From Ekhidna sp. (lineage in GTDB: Bacteria > Bacteroidota > Bacteroidia > Cytophagales > Cyclobacteriaceae): a DNA stretch of 20,859 bases. Each line of letters begins with the position of its first letter. The stretch's first letter is position 1. The notes below the pieces were generated by a model, which worked only from the letters and a program-made list of their open reading frames with translations, had not been told where the DNA came from and ran no database searches. Made by a program: the position numbers and the translations under genes. Location: positions 1 through 20,859 of the forward strand of contig JABSPG010000019.1 in the NCBI GenBank assembly GCA_013214445.1. Direction: 5' to 3'. Below are positions 6,352 to 15,066 of this stretch, one piece after another.

Positions 6352-9291
6352 TTAAGCCTTCCCGCCTCCAAGTATCTTTCTTAGCCAGTCGAAGTAAACG
6401 GCCACAAAAAGCAGGATAGTCATCAGCCAAATAATGATGACATTGAAGACTTTCGTATCAATGTACCTGCCTCCAAAGTACTTTTCTGGATAGTAGAAGT
6501 TTGTACGAAAATTGAATGGACCGTTAGGATGTTCGTTTTTCGCATAGACGGGATAGATCTTCTGAACCAGTTGATCTCCTGAGAGCACTACCCGTTTCTT
6601 TGTCGCAATATTCTTGAGCATGTAGCTGATTCGCTCATTTTCATAGCTCATCTTACTATTAAGGTGAGTCTGCTCTTGATCAGTATCGGCTGTTCGTTCT
6701 GCAATCAAGGCATCCAATTCTTGCTTCGCATTTCTCCGTCGTTTATTGTAGACCTTTTGGATTGCTGTGAGAAAATCGGATGTCTGCTTGTAGACCTCAT
6801 CGTCGAAAGCCTCTTGAGTGAGCTTTTCGACAGAGGTCATTTTGTCCGCTCCGAAAATGCCAAGCTGTTTTCTGACTTCATTTTGAATGACACGGAGTTT
6901 ATTGGCAACATCTGGTTTTCCGATATTATTCTTACAGTATTCAAGATACTCTTGGAGAAATTTAGTGTAGTAGACCGATTTGTAAGTGTTCTGAGCTACC
7001 TCTTTATCTAGCGCATAAAAGTCTCTATTGTAGGGATTGTCTCGAAACTGAGTAACAGCCAGTGCCTCGTACGCCCAACGAGACGCCATCAACTCACCGA
7101 TCATAGGCACCTTTTCTTTATCAGAAAAAGAACTGTTTAGCTTATCAAAATCAACGACAACACCACTAAGAATCAGTTGTGGTATAATGAGTAGTGGGAT
7201 CAAGATGTATACAGTAATGACAGAATTAAACCCTGCGGAAATGTTAAGCCCTAAAATATTGGCAAAACAAGAGATACTAAAAAGTATGATCCAATACCAG
7301 AGTGTCATTCCTTGAATTTCAAGAATCAACGAACCAACGACCACAAACAAAATGGTTTGCACTGCTGACAGAGAAAATAAGATAAGGGTCTTAGAGGATA
7401 GGTAACTCATCTTGCTGAGATGTAGGAAAGCCTCCCTCTTCAAGATTTTTCGATCCTTTATGATCTCTTCTGCACTCACAGTCAAGCCCATAAATAGGGC
7501 TACAATGATGCTCATGAAAAAGAAGACAGGAACATTTTCATTCTTGTAAAATGAATAGTCCGAGCCTGGAGGGGCATATTTGGTTATGAGGGCTAGCAGT
7601 ATTGCCAAAGCAGGCGCTTCCAGCAAGTTGATTAGCACGTATTGTCTGTTGCTAATCTTAGCTAATACATCTCTTTCAAGAAATATTCTTGCTTGCTTTA
7701 GCTTATTTGGAAGGTCGAGAGATTTTTCTGGTTTTGTTTCAACCTCTTTGACTTTCTCTATTTCGATGTTGTTCTGAAAATGCTCATTCCATTGTTCAGG
7801 AGTGTATTTGCGTTTGTTCGTAAATCTGCCGTATTCATCCACCACTTTCATTTCAATGATGTTAAATATCTGTTCAGGGTTTACATTCCCGCATTCAATA
7901 CAGGCCCCTTGATCCTTGTCGATCATATCGACGATTCCTTTGAAGTAGGTTACTGCCAAGACAGGATTGCCATAATAGATTTGCCTTCCTCCAACATCAA
8001 GAATGAGGAGCTTATCAAACATTTTGAAAATTTCTGAAGACGGCTGATGAATGACGACAAACACCATTTTTCCTCTTAGAGATAGCTCCTTCAACAAGTC
8101 CATAATGTTTTCCGAGTCTCGCGAAGAAAGCCCACTGGTTGGCTCATCGACGAATAGGACAGAAGGTTCCCGGATTAGCTCCAGACCGATATTCAGTCTT
8201 TTTCGCTGGCCTCCACTAATAGTTTTTTGTAGTGGGTTACCTACTTTCAAGTCTTTGGCTTCTGACAGTCCAAGAGAGTCCAATGTTTTGCTTACTAGTT
8301 CATTGAGTTGCTCACTCTCTGTATTGGCAAAACACAGTTTTGCAGCGTAGTAGAGGTTTTGGTGTACGGTGAGGTCCTCTATGAGGAGGTCGTCTTGTGG
8401 AACATTACCAATGATTCCTTCTACTTCTTTTGGATTCTTGTAGATGTCTATTCCGTTGATCCTGACAGAGCCTTTGTGCGGAATGGAGGTTCCATTAAGT
8501 ACATTGAAAAGGGTGGACTTACCTGCACCACTGCGTCCCATATTTCCTTTAGGGAATTTGTAGGATATATCCTCAGCTACAAATGAAACATCTGTCTCAG
8601 TTACATCCTCCCGGAAAACGGAGACTACATCACTATAATAGACTCTCTCTGTTTTTTTCCCTTTGACTGTGTTTCCTGTGGAAAAAGCTTTAATCTTATT
8701 GGGTGAGACCATTAATCCATTTAGCGTGAGAATATCAGCACCATAAAACTTGAAGAAGACTGTTTCTATGCTCGGGATCTTAAAGAAGGCGATGTGACCT
8801 TTTAGGTTTTCAAGATGGATGAGCCGGTTCTTCTCAGGTTCTTCAGCACCAGAGATTACAACCGAATATGTTTCAGGGTAATTGTTAGGATCTCGGTTGA
8901 TCACAAAGTGTGTAATCGCTTCGACGGTCTTGTTGTCAAATTTGAAATGCTCTCCGATTAAGTTTAGTAGTTTCCCTTCCCTTTCGGTGATTATGCCATC
9001 GGCGATGATTAGCTCCATCAAGCGAACCATGACTACCAGCTTCTGCTGCTGTGTCAGGTTATTGTTTATGCTGGTGGTAATCTCCTCTATTTGGCTTTCA
9101 TCGTCTTTACCAGTGTCAATGCCATGAACATAATCGTCTAGAATCTTTAGGTAATGTTGCGTGTCATCCCTGCTAACATTTTCGTACAGAAATTCGCGTA
9201 CAGATTCTTTTTCACTTTCATCTACTTCGCCTTCCTCTTTTGCAACAATTACAAGCAGTCGAATAATGGCTTTCAGGAGTTCTTCACTCAT
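6352..9291 (-). CDS. TerB-ABC ATPase-ABC2 permease fusion (ABCG-like) with shortened pre-Walker A region
   Basis: A 979-residue half-transporter. Residues 1-135 are an acidic helical TerB-like domain (MSEELLKAIIRLLVIVAKEE; LMELIIADGIITEREGKLL). An ATPase domain follows: Walker A GRSGAGKST (252-260), signature ISGGQRKRL (near 358), Walker B VLFVDEPTSG (near 378-387) and H-loop VIHQPSS (near 412). A CIECGNVNPE segment links to the membrane part. About five helices lie between 550 and 720, then a long charged, probably periplasmic segment, and a last helix (about 945-967) before a short tail. The order resembles eukaryotic ABCG proteins, and similar Bacteroidota proteins exist with unknown substrate. 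Oddly, KFPKGN runs straight into MGRSGAGKST. The strand that normally leads into Walker A is missing, and about 18 residues appear lost in frame compared with what I recall of the family. The substrate and activity are unknown. Confidence 0.9.
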   Translation of the reverse strand: MSEELLKAIIRLLVIVAKEEGEVDESEKESVREFLYENVSRDDTQHYLKILDDYVHGIDTGKDDESQIEEITTSINNNLTQQQKLVVMVRLMELIIADGIITEREGKLLNLIGEHFKFDNKTVEAITHFVINRDPNNYPETYSVVISGAEEPEKNRLIHLENLKGHIAFFKIPSIETVFFKFYGADILTLNGLMVSPNKIKAFSTGNTVKGKKTERVYYSDVVSVFREDVTETDVSFVAEDISYKFPKGNMGRSGAGKSTLFNVLNGTSIPHKGSVRINGIDIYKNPKEVEGIIGNVPQDDLLIEDLTVHQNLYYAAKLCFANTESEQLNELVSKTLDSLGLSEAKDLKVGNPLQKTISGGQRKRLNIGLELIREPSVLFVDEPTSGLSSRDSENIMDLLKELSLRGKMVFVVIHQPSSEIFKMFDKLLILDVGGRQIYYGNPVLAVTYFKGIVDMIDKDQGACIECGNVNPEQIFNIIEMKVVDEYGRFTNKRKYTPEQWNEHFQNNIEIEKVKEVETKPEKSLDLPNKLKQARIFLERDVLAKISNRQYVLINLLEAPALAILLALITKYAPPGSDYSFYKNENVPVFFFMSIIVALFMGLTVSAEEIIKDRKILKREAFLHLSKMSYLSSKTLILFSLSAVQTILFVVVGSLILEIQGMTLWYWIILFSISCFANILGLNISAGFNSVITVYILIPLLIIPQLILSGVVVDFDKLNSSFSDKEKVPMIGELMASRWAYEALAVTQFRDNPYNRDFYALDKEVAQNTYKSVYYTKFLQEYLEYCKNNIGKPDVANKLRVIQNEVRKQLGIFGADKMTSVEKLTQEAFDDEVYKQTSDFLTAIQKVYNKRRRNAKQELDALIAERTADTDQEQTHLNSKMSYENERISYMLKNIATKKRVVLSGDQLVQKIYPVYAKNEHPNGPFNFRTNFYYPEKYFGGRYIDTKVFNVIIIWLMTILLFVAVYFDWLRKILGGGKA

Positions 9292-9321
9292 GTGTGAGTC
9301 GGTTAGGTTTTAAGGTGACGC

Positions 9322-9351
9322 TAAAGTTAGAATATTCTGGTTGGTATCAAA
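9322..9351 (-). promoter_or_regulatory. Possible promoter of the TerB-ABC fusion gene
   Basis: Read on the minus strand, TTTG (9351-9348) and TAACTTTA (9329-9322) are separated by 18 bases. This is close to the Bacteroidota -33/-7 promoter, with A instead of G at the last position. It lies between the upstream gene's terminator and the ATG at 9291, where a separate promoter is needed. Confidence 0.45.
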
Positions 9352-9384
9352 TCAAAAAAAGCCGTCAGTAAGAACTAACGGCTT
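9352..9384 (-). terminator. Intrinsic terminator after the 9407-10270 lipoprotein gene
   Basis: On the minus strand, AAGCCGT and ACGGCTT pair as a 7-bp outer stem. A mismatch and an AGT/ACT inner stem closed by a four-base loop follow. The hairpin is followed by a run of seven T's. It starts 23 nt after the lipoprotein stop and separates that gene from the TerB-ABC gene. Confidence 0.9.
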
Positions 9385-9406
9385 CTAAATTTCATAACGA
9401 AGGTAT

Positions 9407-10270
9407 CTATTGAACGATTGAAGTTCGGATTCTTGTCACTTCGGCGGCCAAGTTGTCCAACGTGCTAGGCTTTAAAACAAATCCCCCTGTGTTTTCAGCG
9501 ATCTGCTTTTCTACTTCGGCAAGCTCTCCATCGTAGATTGCTTTCACTTTGTCTAGCTCAGCAAGCATTCCATTTACATCTTCAGATTCAGGTACATCTC
9601 TCATCGTCTGCATTAGGTCTTCGAGTGATTTTTTCTGGTCGATTACAATCTTTACTAGGGGCTCTAAAATCAAAGTTCTAGCCTCTTCCGGTATATCATC
9701 TGGATAAGTGTTAACAATGGTTGTAGAAATATAGACTCCTTCAACCCAGCTTCCTGCTAACAATAGCGCTGCACTATTTAATTCATCTAGTTCGCTAAGA
9801 CGCTCCCCAGACTTTTGCATTACCTCGTTGATAACCGCTGAAAGAGAATCCTTATTCTCCATATTAGACTCAAATCGTTGGATCATACCGTAATCTATCG
9901 CTTCTGCCACACCAACAGGAGCTGCTAGTTTCTGGCACTCTCCCATGTAATCGAGGGCCATCTCTGATTTGTCATACGAAGTAAGATACCCGATATCGGT
10001 AGCGTAAACTCCCAAGTTTAGAGCTGCTTTGCTCTGTTCGCTCTGGTAATCGTTAATCTTATCCAGTGAGTTGATAATTTCTGGATTGAAATCAGCCCCT
10101 GCACTCATCAGAAGATATGGCACCTCAGCAGCTACTTGCTCTTTTGCTGCTTCAAATTCAGAACTGGCGTCAGTAGTACTTTCCTCCTTGCTTGCGCCTC
10201 CTCCACAAGAAGAGATCAAAAAAGCTCCAGAAAGAGCGATTGAGGCTAGTTTAAGTTGGTTGGATTTCAT
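9407..10270 (-). CDS. Lipoprotein of unknown function
   Basis: A 287-residue predicted lipoprotein. The signal sequence MKSNQLKLASIALSGAFLIS leads into a lipobox ending at Cys22 (LISSC). The next residues are GGGASKEESTTDASSE, a flexible acidic linker that could act as a Bacteroidota surface-export signal. The mature protein is almost entirely amphipathic helix (SEFEAAKEQVAAEVPYL; ALNLGVYATDIGYLTSYDKS; LNSAALLLAGSWVEGVYIS). Around residues 205-265 it looks coiled-coil-like (MLAELDKVKAIYDGELAEVEKQIAENTGG). No enzymatic motif is recognised. It lies 27 nt downstream of the bestrophin gene and is the last gene before an intrinsic terminator, so it probably belongs to the same minus-strand operon. 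A helical periplasmic or outer-membrane lipoprotein is as far as the sequence goes. Confidence 0.85.
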   Translation of the reverse strand: MKSNQLKLASIALSGAFLISSCGGGASKEESTTDASSEFEAAKEQVAAEVPYLLMSAGADFNPEIINSLDKINDYQSEQSKAALNLGVYATDIGYLTSYDKSEMALDYMGECQKLAAPVGVAEAIDYGMIQRFESNMENKDSLSAVINEVMQKSGERLSELDELNSAALLLAGSWVEGVYISTTIVNTYPDDIPEEARTLILEPLVKIVIDQKKSLEDLMQTMRDVPESEDVNGMLAELDKVKAIYDGELAEVEKQIAENTGGFVLKPSTLDNLAAEVTRIRTSIVQ

Positions 10271-10297
10271 TAGTTATAGATTTTACGATTGACTAAG

Positions 10298-11173
10298 TTA
10301 CTTATTATTGAAAATTTCTTTGACATTCTTTCGAATCTTCACACAAAGTTCGTCTAGAGGTAGGTCGTTTATATCCTTTCCAAAAGGATCTTCAATTTCT
10401 TCTGATATCAGTTCCACACTCATAAGGAAGTAGAATGCTACTATCACCAGAATGATAGACCAATATCCAAATTCCCCGATAAATGTCATAGGTAAAGTGA
10501 TGCAGTAGATGAACAAGAACTTCTTGATGAACATACTGAATGAGTATGGAATCGGGGTATTTTTGATTCGCTCGCACGCTCCAATGATGTCGGTAAATCC
10601 CTTCATTTCCTTATCTATAATGAAGAGTTTATCTCCACTGAGCACTCCATCATCATGCAAATTAATTATACGTTCCATGACGAGTTTATTCACAATGTTT
10701 GGACGATGTGTGCTATCGATGATGCGTCTTTTCGACTCTTCGTCATGAAAGTCCAGTTCTCCTACTTGTTTACTGTTTCGAAGACTGTGTTTCATTGCAA
10801 AGGCGATATTAGGAATCATTTTTTCAAAAAATGCTCGGTCTTCCTCTTTTCCTTCGGGAATGAAAGTCGCAATTTTTATGGCAAGTTGACGTGTATCATT
10901 TACAAGTTTACCCCAGAGCTTCCTGCCCTCCCACCACCGATCGTAGGCCGTATTGGTCCTAAGCACTAGAAATAGTCCTAAAATCACTCCCAGTATGGAG
11001 TGAAATGACTTGGTATCAATAATGTTGATGCGCATGATGTCTATGAAGACAAAGCATAGCACAGCAGTGAGAACTCCTGCAAAAAAAATCAGGGGGAATA
11101 ATGACCTGATGACGTATCTGCTATATACATCAAAGATCAGAGAGAACCACGACTTAGGGTTGTACTGGATCAT
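10298..11173 (-). CDS. Bestrophin family ion channel
   Basis: A 291-residue inner-membrane protein of the bacterial bestrophin family (UPF0187/YneE type). These form pentameric channels; bacterial members studied so far conduct cations or anions depending on the homologue. The first helix spans about residues 22-46. The family signature GLFLVLRTNTAYDRWWEGRK (about 66-85) follows. The C-terminal half has paired hydrophobic segments (FLFIYCITLPMTFIG; YWSIILVIVAFYFLMSVELI) and the acidic end EEIEDPFGKDINDLPLDEL, which matches the conserved cytoplasmic EDPFG motif. The length is normal. The ATG at 11173 was chosen because MIQYNPKSWF matches typical N-termini. It starts 30 nt after the GH3 glycosidase stop and is probably co-transcribed with it. 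The ion carried cannot be told from the sequence. Confidence 0.93.
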   Translation of the reverse strand: MIQYNPKSWFSLIFDVYSRYVIRSLFPLIFFAGVLTAVLCFVFIDIMRINIIDTKSFHSILGVILGLFLVLRTNTAYDRWWEGRKLWGKLVNDTRQLAIKIATFIPEGKEEDRAFFEKMIPNIAFAMKHSLRNSKQVGELDFHDEESKRRIIDSTHRPNIVNKLVMERIINLHDDGVLSGDKLFIIDKEMKGFTDIIGACERIKNTPIPYSFSMFIKKFLFIYCITLPMTFIGEFGYWSIILVIVAFYFLMSVELISEEIEDPFGKDINDLPLDELCVKIRKNVKEIFNNK

Positions 11174-11203
11174 TCGCCGTGAATATAGTAAAACACTAAA
11201 ATT

Positions 11204-12358
11204 CTATGGCGCTTTGTATGTTCGGAGTTTCGTTCTTAAAGCTTTGAAATAGGCTTCTTCAGTGAGCCCTATCTCTGACTTTAGTTTCATGATACGCTGG
11301 TACGATTGTTTGACCCTCTCTTCGGTGATGATCCCTTCAAACATTAGATCTTTTATGATGGCATGTACAGTACTTGCGCTGACCATATTGTAGTCATGTA
11401 CATTATTTGCAAACATGAGTACGTCTACTCCAGCGTCAATGGAAAGTCTAATTGCTTCTCGAAGGCCATATTCATTATCAATAGCTCCCATCTGCATGTC
11501 ATCCGAAATAATCACTCCTTCAAAATTCATAAAATCCCTTAGCATGCCCGTCACAATTTTCTTTGATAGCGTTGCTGGGTTCTTGGTATCATCCAACGAT
11601 TGATTCACGATGTGTGCCGTCATCACCGCTTTGACAACCCCACTATCAATCAGTGCTGAGTACGGATACATTTCTTCAATTTGCCAAGTCGAAGTGACGT
11701 CCGCCATGCCTAGGTGGGTGTCGTTTCGGCTACTGCCATGGCCTGGAAAATGTTTGAGAACAGGAACGACCTTTCCAATATTATGCTGGTCAACAACTTC
11801 ATATGCTTGCTCAATCACTTCTTCATATTCCGTGGAGTAGCTTCGTTGCAGCTTACCAATGACGGGATTTCTCGTGTTGATATTTACATCCACTACAGGT
11901 GCGTAATTCATATTGATTCCAAAGCTGCTAAGAATATCGACTGTCTGCTTTGCATAATATCTTGTGGAATCAAGGTTGTTCATATCTCCCAAGTATTGGG
12001 CAGATACATTTTTGGGAAAGCCATAGCGAGTCTTCATTCTGGTAACTCTCCCACCCTCTTCGTCAATGCTCACAAAAAGTGGAATTTGAGCATTCTTTTG
12101 CAAAGTCTCCACCAATAATGCCAATTCAGATTTAGGGCTTTCAAATAGAATGTTCTTTTCATAAAGCACCACTCCTCCCACTTTGCCTTTCCTTATTTCT
12201 TCAAAAATGGGTTCATCGGGATTTACAATGTCAAAATCACCTATTCCAATCATGATCATCTGCCCAACCATAATATCAACTGAATCCATTGGAGGATCAG
12301 TTTTTGCATCAGCAGCGAAAACCAGTAGTGTGAAAACCAGTAAAAGTATTTTTTGCAT
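11204..12358 (-). CDS. Exported glycoside hydrolase family 3 (NagZ-like) protein
   Basis: A 384-residue GH3 enzyme with a signal peptide (residues 1-18, MQKILLLVFTLLVFAADA). The TIM-barrel motifs are those of beta-N-acetylhexosaminidases of the NagZ type: VSIDEEGGRVTR (about 97-108), the loop KHFPGHG (202-208) with the Asp-x-His catalytic dyad DTH (213-215), and ISDDMQMGAI, where Asp286 is the expected nucleophile. NagZ enzymes remove N-acetylglucosamine from muropeptides; the exported location here suggests peptidoglycan or chitin-type fragments in the periplasm. It is a single-domain protein without the C-terminal beta-lactamase-like domain found in some Bacteroidota GH3 proteins. Only one base separates its ATG from the stop of the D-threonine aldolase-like gene, so the two are an operon. 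The exact substrate is unproven. Confidence 0.93.
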   Translation of the reverse strand: MQKILLLVFTLLVFAADAKTDPPMDSVDIMVGQMIMIGIGDFDIVNPDEPIFEEIRKGKVGGVVLYEKNILFESPKSELALLVETLQKNAQIPLFVSIDEEGGRVTRMKTRYGFPKNVSAQYLGDMNNLDSTRYYAKQTVDILSSFGINMNYAPVVDVNINTRNPVIGKLQRSYSTEYEEVIEQAYEVVDQHNIGKVVPVLKHFPGHGSSRNDTHLGMADVTSTWQIEEMYPYSALIDSGVVKAVMTAHIVNQSLDDTKNPATLSKKIVTGMLRDFMNFEGVIISDDMQMGAIDNEYGLREAIRLSIDAGVDVLMFANNVHDYNMVSASTVHAIIKDLMFEGIITEERVKQSYQRIMKLKSEIGLTEEAYFKALRTKLRTYKAP

Positions 12359-12359
12359 C

Positions 12360-13445
12360 TTAATTCTTAATCATCTTTTCTACTCTCTCTCCTTCTGTGG
12401 AGACATAATAGCCTTGGAGATCTGCAGCAAGGCACGAATGTACAGGAAGTATGCCAATCACATCACCAACTTTCATGCGGGATAGCTCTCTAATAGGCAA
12501 TTTGATAATTCCATGCTCTTGAGACAACCTTACTACACTGCCCAAAATTTCTGTACTCCAGCCACCAGACGTAAGAGCGACCATTTTGCCAAAGCACCTT
12601 TGATCTTTCCCGTCCGCGTCTTTCTCGATTATCATATCCTTGGAGAGATGAACGCCACCACCATATACGACTATCTCATGTCTATCCTCATGGATGGCTA
12701 CTACAGGGGCAGCCAGACAGACCGCTATTTGTTCTGTATCGCAAGAACCAATTTGCCTTTGCATCCAGTCATAAAAAACGAAGTTCCCAGCACGTATTTC
12801 ATCACAAAATGAAAGGTCTTCCATCAAGCTGCAAGAAGGGGTGTCTCCATAGGAGATCAAACCGCCAAATTCATTTTGAAGATCCGTCAGCATTTTGGTA
12901 GATTCATTAAAGATCTCTTGAATGCTATCTAAGTCTCGAGCGCCATACGTATGACCCGCGTGAGCAAGAAACCCACGGTAAGTCAACTGCTCGCTTGATT
13001 GATCTATAAGTGACTTAATAAGTTTTGTGTTCTCTGGATTAATTCCAGTACGATGAGTTCCAATATCAATTTTAAGGAAGTAGCCTAAATGATTCTTAAT
13101 ACTTGCTTGAGCATGCTTAAGACTATCTTCTGAAACAATGAGAATGTTGAGCTTAATTTTTTCTGCTAGTGCATCAATTTCCCTTGCTTCAAGTGGATTA
13201 TATGGGAATGCAATGGTGATATCATTCCATCCATGCTCAGCAAAGTAAGTGGCCATAGAAACCGAGCTAACGGTACATTTCGTTACACCACTTGACCTAT
13301 ACAATTCAGCAATGTCTGCAGAGAAATGAGTTTTGAAATGCGGACGTACCTCAGCCTTGGATCGGCTAGCTTTTTCCAGCATTTGATCAATGTTTGCCTG
13401 GCACTTTGTTTTGTCTATGAGAAGAGTTGGAATCTTTAGATCCAT
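12360..13445 (-). CDS. D-threonine aldolase/D-serine dehydratase-like PLP enzyme
   Basis: A 361-residue fold-type III PLP enzyme. The N-terminal alanine racemase-like barrel begins with PTLLIDKTKCQANI. The motif RPHFKTH places the likely PLP-binding lysine at residue 38. Barrel segments include KIDIGTHRTGI, GFLAHAGHTYG and SYGDTPSC. The C-terminal beta domain has GGGVHLSKD and the metal-site motif PVHSCLA, with His336 and Cys338 as the expected zinc ligands of D-serine dehydratases and D-threonine aldolases. These enzymes cleave D-threonine or other D-3-hydroxyamino acids, or dehydrate D-serine; the sequence does not decide between them. It is cytoplasmic, without a signal peptide. It is followed immediately by the GH3 gene and preceded by bshC (52 nt), suggesting a role in wall or amino-acid turnover, which is inference. 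Confidence 0.9.
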   Translation of the reverse strand: MDLKIPTLLIDKTKCQANIDQMLEKASRSKAEVRPHFKTHFSADIAELYRSSGVTKCTVSSVSMATYFAEHGWNDITIAFPYNPLEAREIDALAEKIKLNILIVSEDSLKHAQASIKNHLGYFLKIDIGTHRTGINPENTKLIKSLIDQSSEQLTYRGFLAHAGHTYGARDLDSIQEIFNESTKMLTDLQNEFGGLISYGDTPSCSLMEDLSFCDEIRAGNFVFYDWMQRQIGSCDTEQIAVCLAAPVVAIHEDRHEIVVYGGGVHLSKDMIIEKDADGKDQRCFGKMVALTSGGWSTEILGSVVRLSQEHGIIKLPIRELSRMKVGDVIGILPVHSCLAADLQGYYVSTEGERVEKMIKN

Positions 13446-13497
13446 GAGCGCTGTTTTTCAAGACTAAGGTAAAGGCATTGTCTCAACATTCCTTTGG

Positions 13498-15051
13498 CTA
13501 TTCGTACAGGAGATACATTTGATATTCAAATGCATCAAATGTGCTCAGAAGTCTTTTTATAAAAGAGGGGTCTTTTAAGTAGAAGTTGAGGAAGTTGTCC
13601 TTCCTTTCCTGAAGGCTACCTCCAGGGAAAAGATGAGCATTCACTGATTCAATCTGTCTCCTTCGATCTTCATGAGCCCTTTTTTCCGACCGTAGCATTT
13701 TCTTTTCGGCTTTTCGGATCCGCTCTTTGAAAGACTGATTGATTGCTTCAAGATGTTGTAACAGTGTATGATCAACATCCTTAGCTTTCTTCTTCAGCTT
13801 GTTTTCGAGATCTTGCAGCGATTTAATCTCATCCTTAAAAGAAAGGTTGTTTTTGGAGTTCTCTTTCACCCACTTCGAGAATGCCTTGTCGGTAGATAAG
13901 AATATATCCTTAGATTCAAGTTCTGTTTTCGCCCATTTTTCGGCGGATATCTTAGGGACTACCAGGGCAAAGTTCCGTGGCATTAGCAAAGGAAAAGCAG
14001 TATTGAAATGATCAAAGATTCCTTTTAGTTGTAACCAGTAGACAGCTTCAGAGGGTCCGCCCACATAGGCTAGGTTGGGAAGAATGGTCTCCTGGTATAA
14101 TGGCCTTAAAATCACATTCGGGCTAAAACGCTCTGGTGTCGCCTTAATCATCTCCCGAATTTCGTCATCGGTAAATCTTAGATTAGTATCGACTACACTA
14201 AAGCCATTGGAATCCTTTTCTATTCGTTCGCGGATATTATTTTCTAAATAGAAGAAGTTTATCTGTCGGGGATTTACTTGCGTCTTATACCCCAATTTTT
14301 CCAGAGAAGAAGAGGTTTGGCCAACCATTTCTTCGGCGCTGTGAGAAAATAGGTCGTCTTCGATTACCCCTGCAAACAATCCTTTTAGTCTGGAATGGTC
14401 AGCGTTAACGACTACAATTCCTTCTTCTCCAAATAAATGACTGACGTAAGTCCTGACAGCATCGGCAAGGTTCGCTTTACTATAGGCTTCCGTAAAAAAT
14501 GATGCTCCACTGGGTAGGCCTTGTGCTATCTTTTTCAGTCCATCGGTATTAAAATGTCCGACTGCTCCGGTTTGATCTGTTTCCCAACTGTATTTTTTTC
14601 CTTCGAAAAAGAAGTGATTGATCTCTTCAAAGTCATGATCCTCGCTCGCCATCCAATACACAGGAACAAAGTTGTAATCAGGGTAGGTCTCCTTGAGCTT
14701 TTGGCAAGCATTGATTACGGTAACAATCTTGTATAGAAAGTAAAGTGGCCCAGTGAAGATATTGAGTTGATGACCTGTAGTGACGGTAAAGGTGTTTGGC
14801 TGAGCCAGGCTTTGAATGTTGCCAGAAACTGCCGAACTGGTTTCAGTATCTACATATTGCTCCTGCAACGCCTCTACCAGTACTTTTCTGCCACCATCGT
14901 CAAAGTTCCTTTTCTCAATAGCACTTTTGAAATTTTCCACGGATGGAAAGGCATTGTAAAAAGGAGTTAATTCTTCCTTTTTGCTTATGTAATCAATGAA
15001 AAAGGATGAAAAACAGTCCGTTTCTTCTAGTGGGATGGTTTCAGTACGCAC
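13498..15051 (-). CDS. bshC: Bacillithiol biosynthesis cysteine-adding enzyme BshC
   Basis: A 517-residue cytoplasmic enzyme matching BshC, which adds cysteine to GlcN-malate in the last step of bacillithiol synthesis. Diagnostic segments are TVTTGHQLNIFTGPLYFLYK (about 89-108) and VPVYWMASEDHDFEEINH (129-146). These are the HxGH-like and nucleotide-binding regions of its core Rossmann-like domain. Residues about 400-480 form the long charged coiled coil (KSLQDLENKLKKKAKDVDHT; FKERIRKAEKKMLRSEKRAH) typical of the family. The C-terminus FEYQMYLLYE also fits. The length is normal. It starts 15 nt after the rimO stop, so they should share a transcript. Together with ytxJ in the same window, it indicates a bacillithiol-based thiol system. 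Confidence 0.96.
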   Translation of the reverse strand: MRTETIPLEETDCFSSFFIDYISKKEELTPFYNAFPSVENFKSAIEKRNFDDGGRKVLVEALQEQYVDTETSSAVSGNIQSLAQPNTFTVTTGHQLNIFTGPLYFLYKIVTVINACQKLKETYPDYNFVPVYWMASEDHDFEEINHFFFEGKKYSWETDQTGAVGHFNTDGLKKIAQGLPSGASFFTEAYSKANLADAVRTYVSHLFGEEGIVVVNADHSRLKGLFAGVIEDDLFSHSAEEMVGQTSSSLEKLGYKTQVNPRQINFFYLENNIRERIEKDSNGFSVVDTNLRFTDDEIREMIKATPERFSPNVILRPLYQETILPNLAYVGGPSEAVYWLQLKGIFDHFNTAFPLLMPRNFALVVPKISAEKWAKTELESKDIFLSTDKAFSKWVKENSKNNLSFKDEIKSLQDLENKLKKKAKDVDHTLLQHLEAINQSFKERIRKAEKKMLRSEKRAHEDRRRQIESVNAHLFPGGSLQERKDNFLNFYLKDPSFIKRLLSTFDAFEYQMYLLYE

Positions 15052-15066
15052 CTTTAGTAAAGCAGC

